A DNA stretch of 64,000 nt from Achromobacter piechaudii NBRC 102461 (GTDB lineage Bacteria > Pseudomonadota > Gammaproteobacteria > Burkholderiales > Burkholderiaceae_B): the NCBI RefSeq assembly GCF_001571245.1, contig NZ_BCTK01000006.1, positions 186,001 to 250,000 of the forward strand. Reading direction: 5' to 3'. Below, one piece after another: positions 1 through 8,364 of this stretch (position 1 is the first letter of the stretch; the number at the start of each line of letters is the position of its first letter). A program made the translations under genes and the position numbers. The notes under the pieces are model-generated. The model was given only the letters and a program-made list of their open reading frames with translations, was not told the origin of the DNA and searched no databases.

Positions 1-836
1 GGGTGCGCGATGTAATGCCCCATCGCCACTTCGCCCGCGTTGGCCAGGTTGCCCACCTGATCCAGGAACACAGTGGCGAAACGCACCTTCAGGCCCGCCG
101 ATTGCGTGGCCTTCATCAACAGCAACAGGTCGTTGGACCAGTTGCCGGTAATGACGGTGTCGGGCGTGGCCGAACGGATACGCGCGACGTAGGGCGCGAA
201 GTCCTGGATCTTGTTGACTTCATGCAGCGTCTTGCCGACCACTTCGTAGCCGTACTGCTTGGCGAAGCGCTCGGTCGCGCCTTCCATGTCCTGGCCCCAG
301 GAATAGTTCTGGTTGATGGCGTACACGCGCTTGCCCAGCGTGCCGTCGGCCGACATGACAGAGGCCAGCGCCTTGACGCGCAGGTCGGCGTTGGTGGTGA
401 AGCGGAAATGATAAAAGTGGCACTTCTGGCCGGTCAGCTCCAGCGCTTCGCCGCCCACGTTCAGGAAGACGACTTCCTTGCCGGGGTTGCGCAGGTTGTG
501 CTTGCGCACGTCTTCGGTCAGTTGCCCGGAAATGGCGGACGAGGAACCTTGCACCAGCACCTGCACGCCTTCGGCGGCGGCGGCGCGGAAACGGTCGGAC
601 GCGCCCACGGGGCCGCCCTGGTTGTCGAACTCGACCAATTCCAGCGGTTGGCCGTTCCAGCCGCCCGCCGCGTTGATGCGGTCCAGTTCATATTTGACCG
701 CGGCGCGGAACATCAGGCCGGTCGAGGCCTGCGGGCCCGACAGCGTCTCGATCAAGCCGATCTTGACGGGTGCGGCGTGCGCCGATGCGGCGATGCCGGC
801 CAAGCACAGCAGGCCGGTGGTGAAAGCCAATTTCAT
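1..836 (-). CDS. ABC transporter substrate-binding protein, branched-chain amino acid type (3' end outside window)
   Basis: The minus-strand frame is open from the ATG at 836 to the window edge, so the C-terminus is missing. A strong GGAGGAG ribosome site lies just upstream. The first ~22 residues are a Sec signal (MKLAFTTGLLCLAGIAASAHA), here split after Ala. They are followed by VKIGLIETLSGPQAS, the start typical of Peripla_BP_6 (LivJ-like) periplasmic receptors. A later stretch resembles the family core (ATERFAKQYGYEVVG, then VARIRSATPDTVITG). The family captures amino acids or aromatic/carboxylic acids for an ABC importer; the ligand cannot be told. It diverges from an SDR/GntR pair and probably shares their control region. 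Any permease genes would lie beyond the left edge. Confidence 0.88.
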   Translation of the reverse strand, partial: MKLAFTTGLLCLAGIAASAHAAPVKIGLIETLSGPQASTGLMFRAAVKYELDRINAAGGWNGQPLELVEFDNQGGPVGASDRFRAAAAEGVQVLVQGSSSAISGQLTEDVRKHNLRNPGKEVVFLNVGGEALELTGQKCHFYHFRFTTNADLRVKALASVMSADGTLGKRVYAINQNYSWGQDMEGATERFAKQYGYEVVGKTLHEVNKIQDFAPYVARIRSATPDTVITGNWSNDLLLLMKATQSAGLKVRFATVFLDQVGNLANAGEVAMGHYIAH

Positions 837-1243
837 GCGTGTCTCCTCCGTGGGACGGGAGTGGTTTGTGCGTGCGTAGTGATGCGTTCGTACGTCGAGC
901 AAGCGCGCTTGGTGGCGGCTTTTTCAGGTCCGGAAACGGGCAATCGGGGAAGGGGACATTGCGAAGATGGGGCGCATACGGTCGTGCTGCCGGGGTATGC
1001 GCCCGCTTGTCTCCTTCCTGTTTTGCGGCGCTTCGGCCTTTGTTTTTTTCTGACTTGCTTGCCTGGCCGCGCAAGTTGATTTACGCTTTCGGAACAAGTT
1101 GTCAGTCAACTTTATTAAGTTGTCTGATAAATAATAGGGCAAGCGTTTTTCTCGTGTCAAGCACCGCGCACAGGTGTTCAATCACAGAATTCGCGCTGAT
1201 CGCCGCGACCGGCGCGCCCACTGACAGAGAGTTGGAGACAGGG
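837..1243. promoter_or_regulatory. Divergent control region with three AAGTTG/CAACTT half-sites
   Basis: This 407-bp gap separates the divergent receptor and SDR genes. Its AT-rich part carries alternating half-sites: AAGTTG at 1096-1101, CAACTT at 1107-1112 and AAGTTG at 1117-1122. The last two form a perfect 6-4-6 inverted repeat. Short spaced TTGT/ACAA-like palindromes are typical operators of FCD-type GntR repressors, and such a regulator is encoded just downstream at 2019, so this is its likely site (inference). I see no convincing gene in the rest of the gap. Confidence 0.45.
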
Positions 1244-1981
1244 ATGATTTCGTTTGAAGGACAGGTGGCCGCGATCACGGGCGCGGGCAATGGCATCGGC
1301 TTGGCGACGGCGCGGCTGATGGCGGCCCACGGCGCTCGGCTGGTGTTGACGGACATCGATGGCGCGCGCCTGGAAGAGATTGCGGCCGAGCTGGACCCGA
1401 GCGGCCAACGCGTCTACACGCATGCGCTGGACGTGTCCGTGTCGCACGATTGCGAACGCGTGTTCGAGGCGGCGGCCAAGCATTTCGGCGGGCTGGATCA
1501 TCTGGTGCATTGCGCCGGCATCTATCCCGAGCAACTGGTCAAGGACACCAGCGACGAGGCGTGGCGCACGCTGATGCGGGTCAATCTGGACGGCACGTTC
1601 TACGTCTGCCGCGCCGCCCAGCGCCACTTGCGCCACAACGGCTCGATCGTGCTGCTGACCTCGCTGGCTGCACAACGCGGCAGCTACGCGCATGCCGCCT
1701 ATTCGGCGTCCAAGGGCGCGGTGCAGAGCTTCGCGCGCAGTCTGGCGCTGGAGCTTGCGCCGCAGATCCGCGTGAACGCGGTGGCGCCCGGCATCATCGC
1801 CACGTCCATGACGCACGACCTGATTGGCCAGAAGGGCGCGCATCTGCTCGAAACGACGCCGCTGCGCCGCTTCGGCACCGCCGAGGAAATCGCCGGCTCG
1901 ATCGCTTTCCTGTGTTCGCCGCTGGCCGGTTTCGTGACGGGCGAAGTCATGCAGGTCAACGGCGGCATCTACATCGCTTAA
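1244..1981 (+). CDS. SDR family NAD(P)-dependent oxidoreductase
   Basis: This is a 245-residue classical short-chain dehydrogenase, the normal family length. The cofactor motif TGAGNGIG is at residues 12-19, with an Asp after beta-2 (TDID, 36-39) favouring NAD. HCAG at 89-92, Asn114, Ser140, Tyr153 and Lys157 (YSASK) complete the catalytic tetrad. The end (NGGIYIA) is typical. The ATG at 1244 is chosen because GGAGACAGGG precedes it and the cofactor motif then sits in the usual place; the frame stays open further upstream but lacks SDR sequence there. The GntR gene follows almost directly, so the two probably form an operon. The substrate is an unknown alcohol or hydroxy acid. Confidence 0.9.
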   Translation: MISFEGQVAAITGAGNGIGLATARLMAAHGARLVLTDIDGARLEEIAAELDPSGQRVYTHALDVSVSHDCERVFEAAAKHFGGLDHLVHCAGIYPEQLVKDTSDEAWRTLMRVNLDGTFYVCRAAQRHLRHNGSIVLLTSLAAQRGSYAHAAYSASKGAVQSFARSLALELAPQIRVNAVAPGIIATSMTHDLIGQKGAHLLETTPLRRFGTAEEIAGSIAFLCSPLAGFVTGEVMQVNGGIYIA

Positions 1982-2018
1982 AGTGAGGGACGCCGCCATC
2001 ACCCATTCCCGCATTCCC

Positions 2019-2765
2019 ATGTCGACGAACCAAGATCAGGATCCGCCGCGCAATCCGCCCAAGAGCTCGCTGTCTGCCGCCTTGGGCGATGCCCTGGCCG
2101 AACAGATACGCCAGGGCGTGCTTGCCCCTGGCGACCGCTTGCCCACCGAGAAGCAGCTGACCGAAACCTATTCGGTCAGCCGCGCGGTGGTGCGCGAGGC
2201 GCTGGCGCGCTTGAAGTCAGAAGGCTTGATCACGTCGCAACAGGGCAGCGGCGTGTTCGTGGATCCGAACTTCCAGCGCAACGCCTTCCGCATTGCCGCG
2301 CCCACGCCCGGCGACACCGAAGACCTGGAACACATCCTGGAATTGATGCTGTCCATCGAAGTCACCGCCGCGCGCTATGCCGCGCAGCGCCGTACCGAGC
2401 CAGACCTGAAGAAGATGCGCCAGGCGCTGGTCGGCATGGAATACGCGCTGATCAACGACAAGCTGGGCGACGAAGAGGACTACCAGTTTCACCAGGCCAT
2501 CGTGCAGGCCACGCACAACCCGCATCTGGTGTCGCTGAACGATTATCTGGAAGCGAATGTGCGCCGGGTGATCCGCAGCGCGCGCAACAACACGGCGCGC
2601 CGGTATGCCGAACGGATGGCGGCCGTGCAGAGCGAGCATCAGGCCATCTTCGTGGCCATCGAGGCCTCGGACCCCGATGCCGCTGGTCGCGCCGCCGAAC
2701 AGCATCTGCGCAACGCGGCGGACCGGCTGCGTTTGTTCCAGGCCGAGCGGCCCGCGCCGGTCTAG
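2019..2765 (+). CDS. GntR family regulator, FadR/FCD subfamily
   Basis: This cytoplasmic transcription factor has a winged-helix domain at about 20-82 (PTEKQLTETYSVSRAVVREA, then GSGVFV) and an all-helical FCD effector domain at about 105-235. The FCD metal site is intact: Asp154, His158, His207 and His229. Family members are usually repressors relieved by an organic-acid ligand. I chose the ATG at 2019 (248 aa). A GTG at 1983 would add 12 residues and lie 1 nt after the SDR stop; neither start has a good ribosome site, so the start is uncertain. Likely targets are its own SDR operon and the divergent receptor gene, through the half-sites near 1096-1122. Confidence 0.88.
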   Translation: MSTNQDQDPPRNPPKSSLSAALGDALAEQIRQGVLAPGDRLPTEKQLTETYSVSRAVVREALARLKSEGLITSQQGSGVFVDPNFQRNAFRIAAPTPGDTEDLEHILELMLSIEVTAARYAAQRRTEPDLKKMRQALVGMEYALINDKLGDEEDYQFHQAIVQATHNPHLVSLNDYLEANVRRVIRSARNNTARRYAERMAAVQSEHQAIFVAIEASDPDAAGRAAEQHLRNAADRLRLFQAERPAPV

Positions 2766-2791
2766 CCGGCCCGGGCCTTGCCCGCGCGGGC

Positions 2792-4129
2792 TCAGGCGAA
2801 GGTCTGTTCCATTTCGCGGCGGAACTGCACCGCCGTCGAGCGCTCGTCGTATTCCACATCGCGCCAGCGGATCGCCTGCGATTGGCGCACCGGGTGCTTG
2901 AGCTTGACCTGATGCGACAGGCCCAGTGGCAGATAGCCTTCTTCCACCGAGTCGGGCGCGGGCATCAGCCTGCCATACACCGTGTAGCCGCCTTCGCCGT
3001 CCAGGATCTGGCCGGCTTGCAGATCGCGTTTGGCCGTGGCCACCACGTCGCCGTGCCAGCCAGCGGGCGCACCCGTGGGCTCGCGCCGCAAGCCTACGCT
3101 GGCCACGCTGATGCCCAGCTCCAGGCCAATGAGGTGGTAGGGCTTGTACATGGCGGTGTAGTTGCCGCTGGGGTCGGTGACCAGGCCGTATTCCTGGAAG
3201 CAGCGGCGCACGTAGTCGCTATCGGCGGCGAGCGTCACGTACACGCCCCAGCGCAGGTCGCGGAACACGGGGCGGCCATCGCGCTCCAGCGATGAAATCA
3301 CTTCGACCTGGCCTCGGTGGTGCAGGATGCCGCCATCCTCGCGCGGACGCAGCACGCGCGCCAGGTCGTCCACGCCGCAAGGCGGAAAGTGCAGGCCTGA
3401 CGGCGAAGGCAGCAGGCCGGTCGCGTTGGACACGGCCGCCATTTCGATGGCGCTTTTGGTGCCGTCCAGGAAGCTGTTGAACATCTGCGCGTTGAAGTCG
3501 CCCGCGGCCACCATTTCGGCGGTGAAGCCGTAATAAGGCCAGACGGTATCCGGCGTCGAGGTGTGGAACTCCGGCAGGTACTTGGTGCCTTTGCCAGCCG
3601 CCATGACTTCAAACCCGGCGGCGCGCGCCCAGTCGACCATTTCGCAGATCAGGGCGGGCTGGTCGCCGTAAGCCAGCGAATACACGATGCCCGCCTCGCG
3701 CGCGCGGCGCGCCAGCAAGGGGCCGGCCAGCGCATCGGCTTCGACGTTGACCATGATGATGTGCTTGCCGTGCTCGCAGCAGGCCAGCACGTGCGTGATG
3801 CCGGCGGCTGCCTGACCGGTGGCGTCGATGACGATGTCGACGTCGGGGCTGGCGATGATGGCCAGCGGGTCATCGCTGAAGAAGACCTTGCCGTTTTGCA
3901 GCGCGTCGCGGGTGCTGGCGGCGTTCAGCGCGCTGGCGGGCCAGCCCACCCGGGTCAGGGCGGCGCGGGCCCGATCGGGCGCCAGGTCCGCCACCGCCAC
4001 CAGCCGCATGCCCGGCGTGCGGGGCGCCTGGCTCATGAACATGGCGCCGAACTTTCCGGCGCCCAGCAATGCAACTCGCAAAGGCTTGTGATCGGCTTCT
4101 CGCTGCTTGAGCAGGCGGTACAGATTCAT
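2792..4129 (-). CDS. NAD(P)-dependent oxidoreductase with C-terminal SAF domain (homoserine-dehydrogenase-like)
   Basis: The 445-residue protein opens with a Rossmann fold (LRVALLGAGKFGAMF, glycine motif 23-28) and an acidic loop after beta-2, then a dehydrogenase body containing MVNVEADALAGP. The last ~110 residues look like a SAF domain (ATAKRDLQAGQILDGEGGYT), a fold found in sugar-acid dehydratases and FlgA-like proteins. Proteins with this architecture are often annotated as homoserine dehydrogenase-like or wrongly as FlgA. The substrate is probably a sugar acid or hydroxy acid, but this is not shown. GGAGGAG precedes the start. It converges on the GntR gene with a 26-bp gap and may belong to the same catabolic unit. 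Confidence 0.75.
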   Translation of the reverse strand: MNLYRLLKQREADHKPLRVALLGAGKFGAMFMSQAPRTPGMRLVAVADLAPDRARAALTRVGWPASALNAASTRDALQNGKVFFSDDPLAIIASPDVDIVIDATGQAAAGITHVLACCEHGKHIIMVNVEADALAGPLLARRAREAGIVYSLAYGDQPALICEMVDWARAAGFEVMAAGKGTKYLPEFHTSTPDTVWPYYGFTAEMVAAGDFNAQMFNSFLDGTKSAIEMAAVSNATGLLPSPSGLHFPPCGVDDLARVLRPREDGGILHHRGQVEVISSLERDGRPVFRDLRWGVYVTLAADSDYVRRCFQEYGLVTDPSGNYTAMYKPYHLIGLELGISVASVGLRREPTGAPAGWHGDVVATAKRDLQAGQILDGEGGYTVYGRLMPAPDSVEEGYLPLGLSHQVKLKHPVRQSQAIRWRDVEYDERSTAVQFRREMEQTFA

Positions 4130-4210
4130 GGTGCGGGCTCCTCCGGGGTGGGGGTACAGCCAGCACAGAATAGTCCTAAATGATGACGGCTGAACAGCAG
4201 CCGCCCGGAC

Positions 4211-4771
4211 TCATTCGTCTGCGGTATAGAGCTCGCCCGCCAGCACGTTGCGCCAGTTGTTCCAGGTGATGCGCGGGCGGTCGTTGACGTGCCGGTTGTA
4301 GGGCGCGTCGAACAGAATGTGCTTCCAGCGCGGCGTTACCGCGCCTTCGATCCGCGGCTTGTCGTCGATCAGCAGATTGCCTTGCACCAGCGTCTTGTCC
4401 TTGGTCAGGATCAGCCGGGCGGTGGCGTCGCGCCCCAGGTTTTTTTCCACCCACAGGTATTTTTCCGCCACGCAATTTTCAAACTGCGTCAGCGGCGAGG
4501 TGCAGATGCGCACGTCCATGCCCAGGGCCAGCAGCTCTTTGACGGCCTGCAAGGCGCCCGGCACAGGCGGCAGGTTACGGATGAAGCCGGGCGCGGTGTA
4601 GATGGCTTCGGCCATGCCGCGCAATTCGGGCGGGTAGTCTTCGCGGATGTGGAAGGACTTGCGGTCTTCGAATTCCACGGGGGCGATGTCGGGATGGCGC
4701 ACGCGCCAGGCATCGAGGAAAGCGTGTTCGAAATCGGCCAGCACGCCGTCTTGGTCCAGCAGGATGATCAT
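4211..4771 (-). CDS. 5'(3')-deoxyribonucleotidase-like HAD phosphatase (NT5C family)
   Basis: This 186-residue HAD-superfamily protein starts MIILLDQDGVLADFE, which carries the nucleophile and acid/base aspartates (Asp6, Asp8) and Asp13. ICTSPL supplies the second HAD motif Thr/Ser region, and ILTKDKT followed by LLIDDKP gives the Lys and acidic motif. These together match the 5'-nucleotidase, deoxy (C) type family, which dephosphorylates (deoxy)nucleoside monophosphates in the cytoplasm. The ATG at 4771 is chosen because the catalytic motif normally begins within ten residues of the N-terminus. The ribosome site is weak. The gene for ThpR lies 44 bp upstream in the same direction. Confidence 0.85.
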   Translation of the reverse strand: MIILLDQDGVLADFEHAFLDAWRVRHPDIAPVEFEDRKSFHIREDYPPELRGMAEAIYTAPGFIRNLPPVPGALQAVKELLALGMDVRICTSPLTQFENCVAEKYLWVEKNLGRDATARLILTKDKTLVQGNLLIDDKPRIEGAVTPRWKHILFDAPYNRHVNDRPRITWNNWRNVLAGELYTADE

Positions 4772-4815
4772 GGCGATCCCAGGAGTGGCAATCGCCCGAT
4801 TGTGCCAGAGCGCGG

Positions 4816-5361
4816 CTACGGTTCCAGCGGGCGCGACTGCGCGACGATGCGGTAGCGGCTGCCGCCCGTCAGCGATTCGGAAGCCACCAGCACCATGCGG
4901 TCGTAGCGCCACAAGAGCGGTTCGGCGGCCTCGGCAAGCGCCAGTCCATCCGTCGGCGGCGCGTGTTCGATATTGCGCAGCAGCGTGACGTGCGGGCGAA
5001 AGGGCTGCGGCGGCGCGGCCAGGCCGTAGTCGGCCAGCCATTGCCACAGGTCGTCGTGGGCGGCTTGCAGCGCGGCCGGCGTGTCGCGTGGCCCGGCCCA
5101 CAGGATGCGCTGGCGCTTGAACACGCCAAAATGGTCCAACGCCAGTTGGCCTTGCGGCAAGCGGTGTTCGGGCGTGGCGGCGGCCAGCGTGTCGGCCAGT
5201 TGCACGTCCACCGGCCCCAGGAACGCCAGGGTCAGGTGCAGCGTCTCGGTGCGCATGACGCGACCGCCGCAAACCGGGCGGGCGACCTGCGCCCACTGGG
5301 CCAGCGAGGCGGCCAGCGAGGGCGACGGCCACAGGGCGTAGAACAGTCGGACGGTGGACAT
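4816..5361 (-). CDS. thpR: RNA 2',3'-cyclic phosphodiesterase ThpR (LigT-like)
   Basis: The 181-residue protein belongs to the 2H phosphoesterase superfamily. Both catalytic HxTx motifs are present and spaced as in the family: HLTLAFLG (His42, Thr44) and HVTLLRN (His124, Thr126). The N-terminal VRLFYALWPS matches the ThpR start. The enzyme opens 2',3'-cyclic phosphates at RNA ends; its physiological role is not settled. The start at 5361 puts the conserved LFYALWP at residue 6; a longer frame to 5418 adds only arginine-rich non-family sequence. It may be co-transcribed with the nucleotidase gene downstream. Confidence 0.88.
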   Translation of the reverse strand: MSTVRLFYALWPSPSLAASLAQWAQVARPVCGGRVMRTETLHLTLAFLGPVDVQLADTLAAATPEHRLPQGQLALDHFGVFKRQRILWAGPRDTPAALQAAHDDLWQWLADYGLAAPPQPFRPHVTLLRNIEHAPPTDGLALAEAAEPLLWRYDRMVLVASESLTGGSRYRIVAQSRPLEP

Positions 5362-5427
5362 GCGCCGATTGTAGGCGCGGGCCGGGCGGCGTTGTTGCGC
5401 GCGTTCCGTGCCCAGCAACAGCGGCGA

Positions 5428-6207
5428 TCAGCTACCGGTGCTTTCCGACTTGCGCAGGCGCGAGAGCGCGGTGTCGAAGCGTTCAACGCCCGGACGTGCC
5501 GGGCGATCGAAGCGTTCCACGCCGGGTCGGGCGGGTTTGTCGAAGCGTTCCACGCCGGGCCGGGCAGGCTTGTCGAAGCGCTCGACGCCGGGCTGGGTGA
5601 AGCGTTCCACGCGCGGCGGGCTTTGCGTCTTGGCCTGCACGCTTTGGGCGGCGGCCTGTTCGCGCTTGGCGATGATTTCTTCGGCGCGTTGGTGGTGCGG
5701 GGCCATTCTGCGCACCATCACGCGGCCATCGCGCGGAAAGTAATTGATGCGGCGGGCGTGCACGTCGCCCAGGTCCTGCGCCTTGACGGGGATGCCTTCC
5801 ATCTTCAGGTAGTTCAGGACGAAGACGCCGTTGCGTTCGCCGATGTTCATCTGCTGCATGGCGCTGAGAACTGCGCCGCCGCCGAACACCTTGGCTTCGA
5901 GGCGGTCGCGCACCGCGCCGGCCTTGAGCAATTCGTTGATCAGCACTTCCATGGCGAACGCACCGTAGCGCATCGTCGCCGAGGCGGGCGACTGCATGTC
6001 GCCTTCCGGCAACATGAAGTGGTTCATGCCGCCCACGCCGGTGACCGGATCGTGGATACAGGCGGCGACACACGACCCGAGTACGGTCGAAATCATCAGG
6101 TCTTCGTCGGTGACGTAGTACTCGTTGGGGAGTACCTTCACCGCCTGACACTGGAACGCGCTATCGAAATAGTGGCGCGTTGCACGGGCTTCAAGACGGG
6201 CGACCAT
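5428..6207 (-). CDS. cheD: Chemoreceptor glutamine deamidase CheD with C-terminal peptide repeats
   Basis: CheD deamidates glutamines of methyl-accepting chemotaxis proteins in the cytoplasm. Catalytic residues are visible: Ser40/Thr41, Cys46 in [11 protein letters not shown] and His63 in MNHFMLP, with the family's 17-residue Cys-His spacing. KVFGGGAVL and [10 protein letters not shown] are further family blocks. The domain ends near residue 175. The remaining ~80 residues are a Gln/Lys-rich linker and, at about 198-245, a tandem array of [11 protein letters not shown] units that CheD proteins normally lack. No other chemotaxis gene is nearby, which is unusual because cheD normally sits in a che operon. 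The start at 6207 has only a weak ribosome site. Confidence 0.88.
   Translation of the reverse strand: MVARLEARATRHYFDSAFQCQAVKVLPNEYYVTDEDLMISTVLGSCVAACIHDPVTGVGGMNHFMLPEGDMQSPASATMRYGAFAMEVLINELLKAGAVRDRLEAKVFGGGAVLSAMQQMNIGERNGVFVLNYLKMEGIPVKAQDLGDVHARRINYFPRDGRVMVRRMAPHHQRAEEIIAKREQAAAQSVQAKTQSPPRVERFTQPGVERFDKPARPGVERFDKPARPGVERFDRPARPGVERFDTALSRLRKSESTGS
5473..5615 (-). repeat. 33-bp in-frame tandem repeat in the 3' part of cheD
   Basis: On the plus strand the core TCGAAGCG recurs at 5474, 5507, 5540 and 5573, exactly 33 bp apart, with a degenerate fifth copy (GTGAAGCG) near 5598. In protein this reads [33 protein letters not shown] and [11 protein letters not shown], preceded by a shorter PPRVERFTQ unit. 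Copies differ at synonymous and at K/R positions, so the array is not a very recent duplication, and the reading frame is preserved throughout. Confidence 0.9.
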
Positions 6208-6709
6208 GGGACTTATCAGGCAAGAACGGCGATTGGGACACGAAGGACGAAGCTCGGCGGAACGTGGATTGTTTCAAAACGTATAGAAAAATTTCGCTTT
6301 ATTCTCACATATCCCGCAAGAGAACGGGAAAAATGCTTGTAACGGCCGCTATTGATACGTCCCTGATTCATAACGCAATGTCGTCTGCGCCGACCACTCG
6401 ACACGGCTCGGACAGCGGCGCGGCGGGGCGGATTTTTGGCGGTGACGACTGCCAATCATCGTACACAGGCGCGCGCGCGGTCTTTCCCCGGATCACGGGG
6501 AGGTTCAGGCTTCTTACGTGGCTTTATCGACGGTTCTGCGGGTGGTTTCGCGGATGGCCTGAAGGCGGCCGGATTGTGACTGCCATGAGGGCCTGCGAAG
6601 GGGAGGGGCGTATCGCCCGCCAGACATTCCTCGGGGGGGCCGTTGCGCGATGCCGCGCGCCGTATGCAACGGCGGCGCGCTGGCATCAGCAGCGAAAAGC
6701 CGGCCTGGC
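6208..6709. other. Intergenic region upstream of cheD, no convincing gene
   Basis: This 502-bp gap lies between the 5' end of cheD and the 3' end of ftsX. A markedly AT-rich patch at about 6260-6370 probably holds the cheD promoter on the minus strand. The rest is GC-rich, and the short open frames there have compositions that look like non-coding shadow. I see no RNA gene. Confidence 0.5.
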
Positions 6710-6711
6710 TT
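6695..6711 (-). terminator. Possible short terminator at the end of ftsX
   Basis: Read on the minus strand, AAGCC (6711-6707), a 5-nt loop and GGCTT (6701-6697) form a short hairpin running into TTTT. It overlaps the ftsX stop codon. The stem is only 5 bp, so support is modest. Confidence 0.35.
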
Positions 6712-7618
6712 AGAAGCGGGTGCTGCGCGTGACGGACCAGCGCGCCGACAGCGCACCCAGCGCCGCCGAGGCGATCACGGCGGCCACCAGCACGGGCGAG
6801 CCCGGCAGGTGCAGCGCGAACTCCGCGCCGTAGCTGCGGGCCAGACCCAGCAGCGCATCGTTCAGTGGCGACAACGCGATGGCCGAAACACCAATGGCCA
6901 GCAGCGACGCCACTGCACCGGATAGCGCGCCCAGGTACAGGAAGGGACGGCGCACGAAGGATTCGGTGGCGCCCACCAGGCGGGCGACGCCGATTTCCTC
7001 GCGCTGCGACAGCGCCTGCATGCGCACCGTGTTGAACACGGTCGCCAGCACCACCACGGCCACGCAGGCCGCGAGGAAGCCCAGGCCGATGCGGGCGAAC
7101 CGCAGGATGGCTTCCAGCCGTTGCACCCAGGCGCTATCGAGCTGCACCAGATCGACGTGATTCCATTGTTTCCAGTCGGCGGCCAGTTTGTCGGCGCGTC
7201 CGGCCAGGTTGTCGCCATCGGCCAGCGTCACGACGACGGCGTCGGGCAAGGGGTTGCCGGGCAGCACGGCCAGGGCCTGTTGCCAGGCCGGGTTGGCGCG
7301 CAGGTCGGCCAGGGCGGCGTCGCGGTCCACCACGCGCACGGCGCGCACGTCTTCCTGGTAGTCGCTCTTGATGCGCTTGGCCACATCGGCCGCGGCGCCC
7401 GCGGGGGCGTCCACGCGCATGAACACGGTCACCTCGGGCGTCACGGACATCTGCCGCGCGACCGGTTGCACGGACACCAGGATGGCGCTGCCCAAAAGCG
7501 GCAAGGCCAAGGCCAGCGCCATGACCAGCAGGTTGGCCAGCGATGAAAACGGTTGCTTGGCCAAGCGGCGCAGCGTGACCATCAACGCATAGCGGTGTTG
7601 TCGCAGCCAGGCGTTCAT
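6710..7618 (-). CDS. ftsX: Cell division protein FtsX
   Basis: This 302-residue inner-membrane protein pairs with FtsE in the divisome and transmits ATP-driven signals to periplasmic cell-wall hydrolases. It has the FtsX layout: one membrane helix at about 24-48, a periplasmic domain of ~125 residues, then three helices at about 174-198, 226-250 and 270-293. MLRQ-type features include the cytoplasmic QREEIGVARLVGATESFVRR block before the third helix. The start overlaps the ftsE stop by ATGA, showing translational coupling. No other division gene such as ftsY adjoins the pair here. Confidence 0.92.
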   Translation of the reverse strand: MNAWLRQHRYALMVTLRRLAKQPFSSLANLLVMALALALPLLGSAILVSVQPVARQMSVTPEVTVFMRVDAPAGAAADVAKRIKSDYQEDVRAVRVVDRDAALADLRANPAWQQALAVLPGNPLPDAVVVTLADGDNLAGRADKLAADWKQWNHVDLVQLDSAWVQRLEAILRFARIGLGFLAACVAVVVLATVFNTVRMQALSQREEIGVARLVGATESFVRRPFLYLGALSGAVASLLAIGVSAIALSPLNDALLGLARSYGAEFALHLPGSPVLVAAVIASAALGALSARWSVTRSTRF

Positions 7619-8364
7619 GCCGGTTCTCCCGGAAAGCCCAGGCCCGGTTCGGCGCGGCCGGCGCGCGGCGCGGCGGGCTGGCCGGTCTCGGGCGGCTGCG
7701 AGGGACCGTGCGAATCCGCGAACTTGCCCGGGTCGATGCGCAGCGTGCGCGTGGCATAGCGCGCCATCAATTCCTGGTCATGCGAGGCGATCAGCGTGGT
7801 CACGCCCACCCGGTTGAAGTCACGGAACACGTTCATGATGCGCTGCGCGTTGTCGTGGTCGAGGTTGGCGGTGGGTTCGTCGGCGATCAGGATGGCGGGC
7901 CGGTTCACGATGGCGCGCGCAATCGCCAGGCGCTGTTGTTCGCCGCCCGACAGCTCGATGGGGTTCATGTCTTCTTTGCCCGACAGGCCCACCTTGTCCA
8001 AGGCGGCGCGGGCGCGCGAGGCGGCCGAGTCCCAGGGGTGGCCCTGGACCGCCAGCGGCAGCATCACGTTTTCGAACGCGCTGCGATCAAACAGCAGATG
8101 GGTGTCTTGCAAGATGACGCCGACGGCGCGGCGCAGGTAGGGGCGCGCGCGGGCGGGCAGCTTGTCCAGCCGTTGCCCGTTGACCTGGATGGATCCCCGG
8201 CTGGCGGGCTCCAACCCGCCGATCAGCTTGAGCAGCGTGGATTTACCGGCGCCCGATGGCCCGGATACGAAAACGAATTCTCCCGCGCTCACGCGGAAGT
8301 TGATGTCGGCCAGGATATTTCGGCCGCGACCATATGATTTGAATACGTGCTGGAATTCGATCAT
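7615..8364 (-). CDS. ftsE: Cell division ATP-binding protein FtsE
   Basis: This 249-residue ABC ATPase has Walker A GPSGAGKS at 35-42, Gln86, signature LSGGEQQ at 138-144, Walker B ILIADEP at 158-164 and the switch His195. MIEFQHVFKSYGRGRNIL is the standard FtsE start, so the ATG at 8364 is used although no clear ribosome site precedes it; a TTG at 8388 is the alternative. The last ~35 residues are a Pro/Gly-rich tail beyond the usual ~220-residue family length. FtsE powers FtsX in septal cell-wall remodelling. It overlaps ftsX by 4 nt. Confidence 0.93.
   Translation of the reverse strand: MIEFQHVFKSYGRGRNILADINFRVSAGEFVFVSGPSGAGKSTLLKLIGGLEPASRGSIQVNGQRLDKLPARARPYLRRAVGVILQDTHLLFDRSAFENVMLPLAVQGHPWDSAASRARAALDKVGLSGKEDMNPIELSGGEQQRLAIARAIVNRPAILIADEPTANLDHDNAQRIMNVFRDFNRVGVTTLIASHDQELMARYATRTLRIDPGKFADSHGPSQPPETGQPAAPRAGRAEPGLGFPGEPA

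Noticed and set aside
3..1079. 358-codon plus-strand open frame at the left edge
   Set aside because: It is antisense to a receptor gene with a good ribosome site, signal peptide and family motifs.
5473..5615. CRISPR-like array
   Set aside because: The 33-bp periodicity is in-frame protein repeat without unique spacers.
6260..6370. Flagellar sigma-28 promoter for cheD
   Set aside because: The AT-rich patch has TAAA on the minus strand but no GCCGATAA-like element at 15-bp spacing.
6180..6713. 177-codon plus-strand frame between cheD and ftsX
   Set aside because: It overlaps the cheD start, has no ribosome site or family resemblance, and its composition changes along its length as in non-coding DNA.
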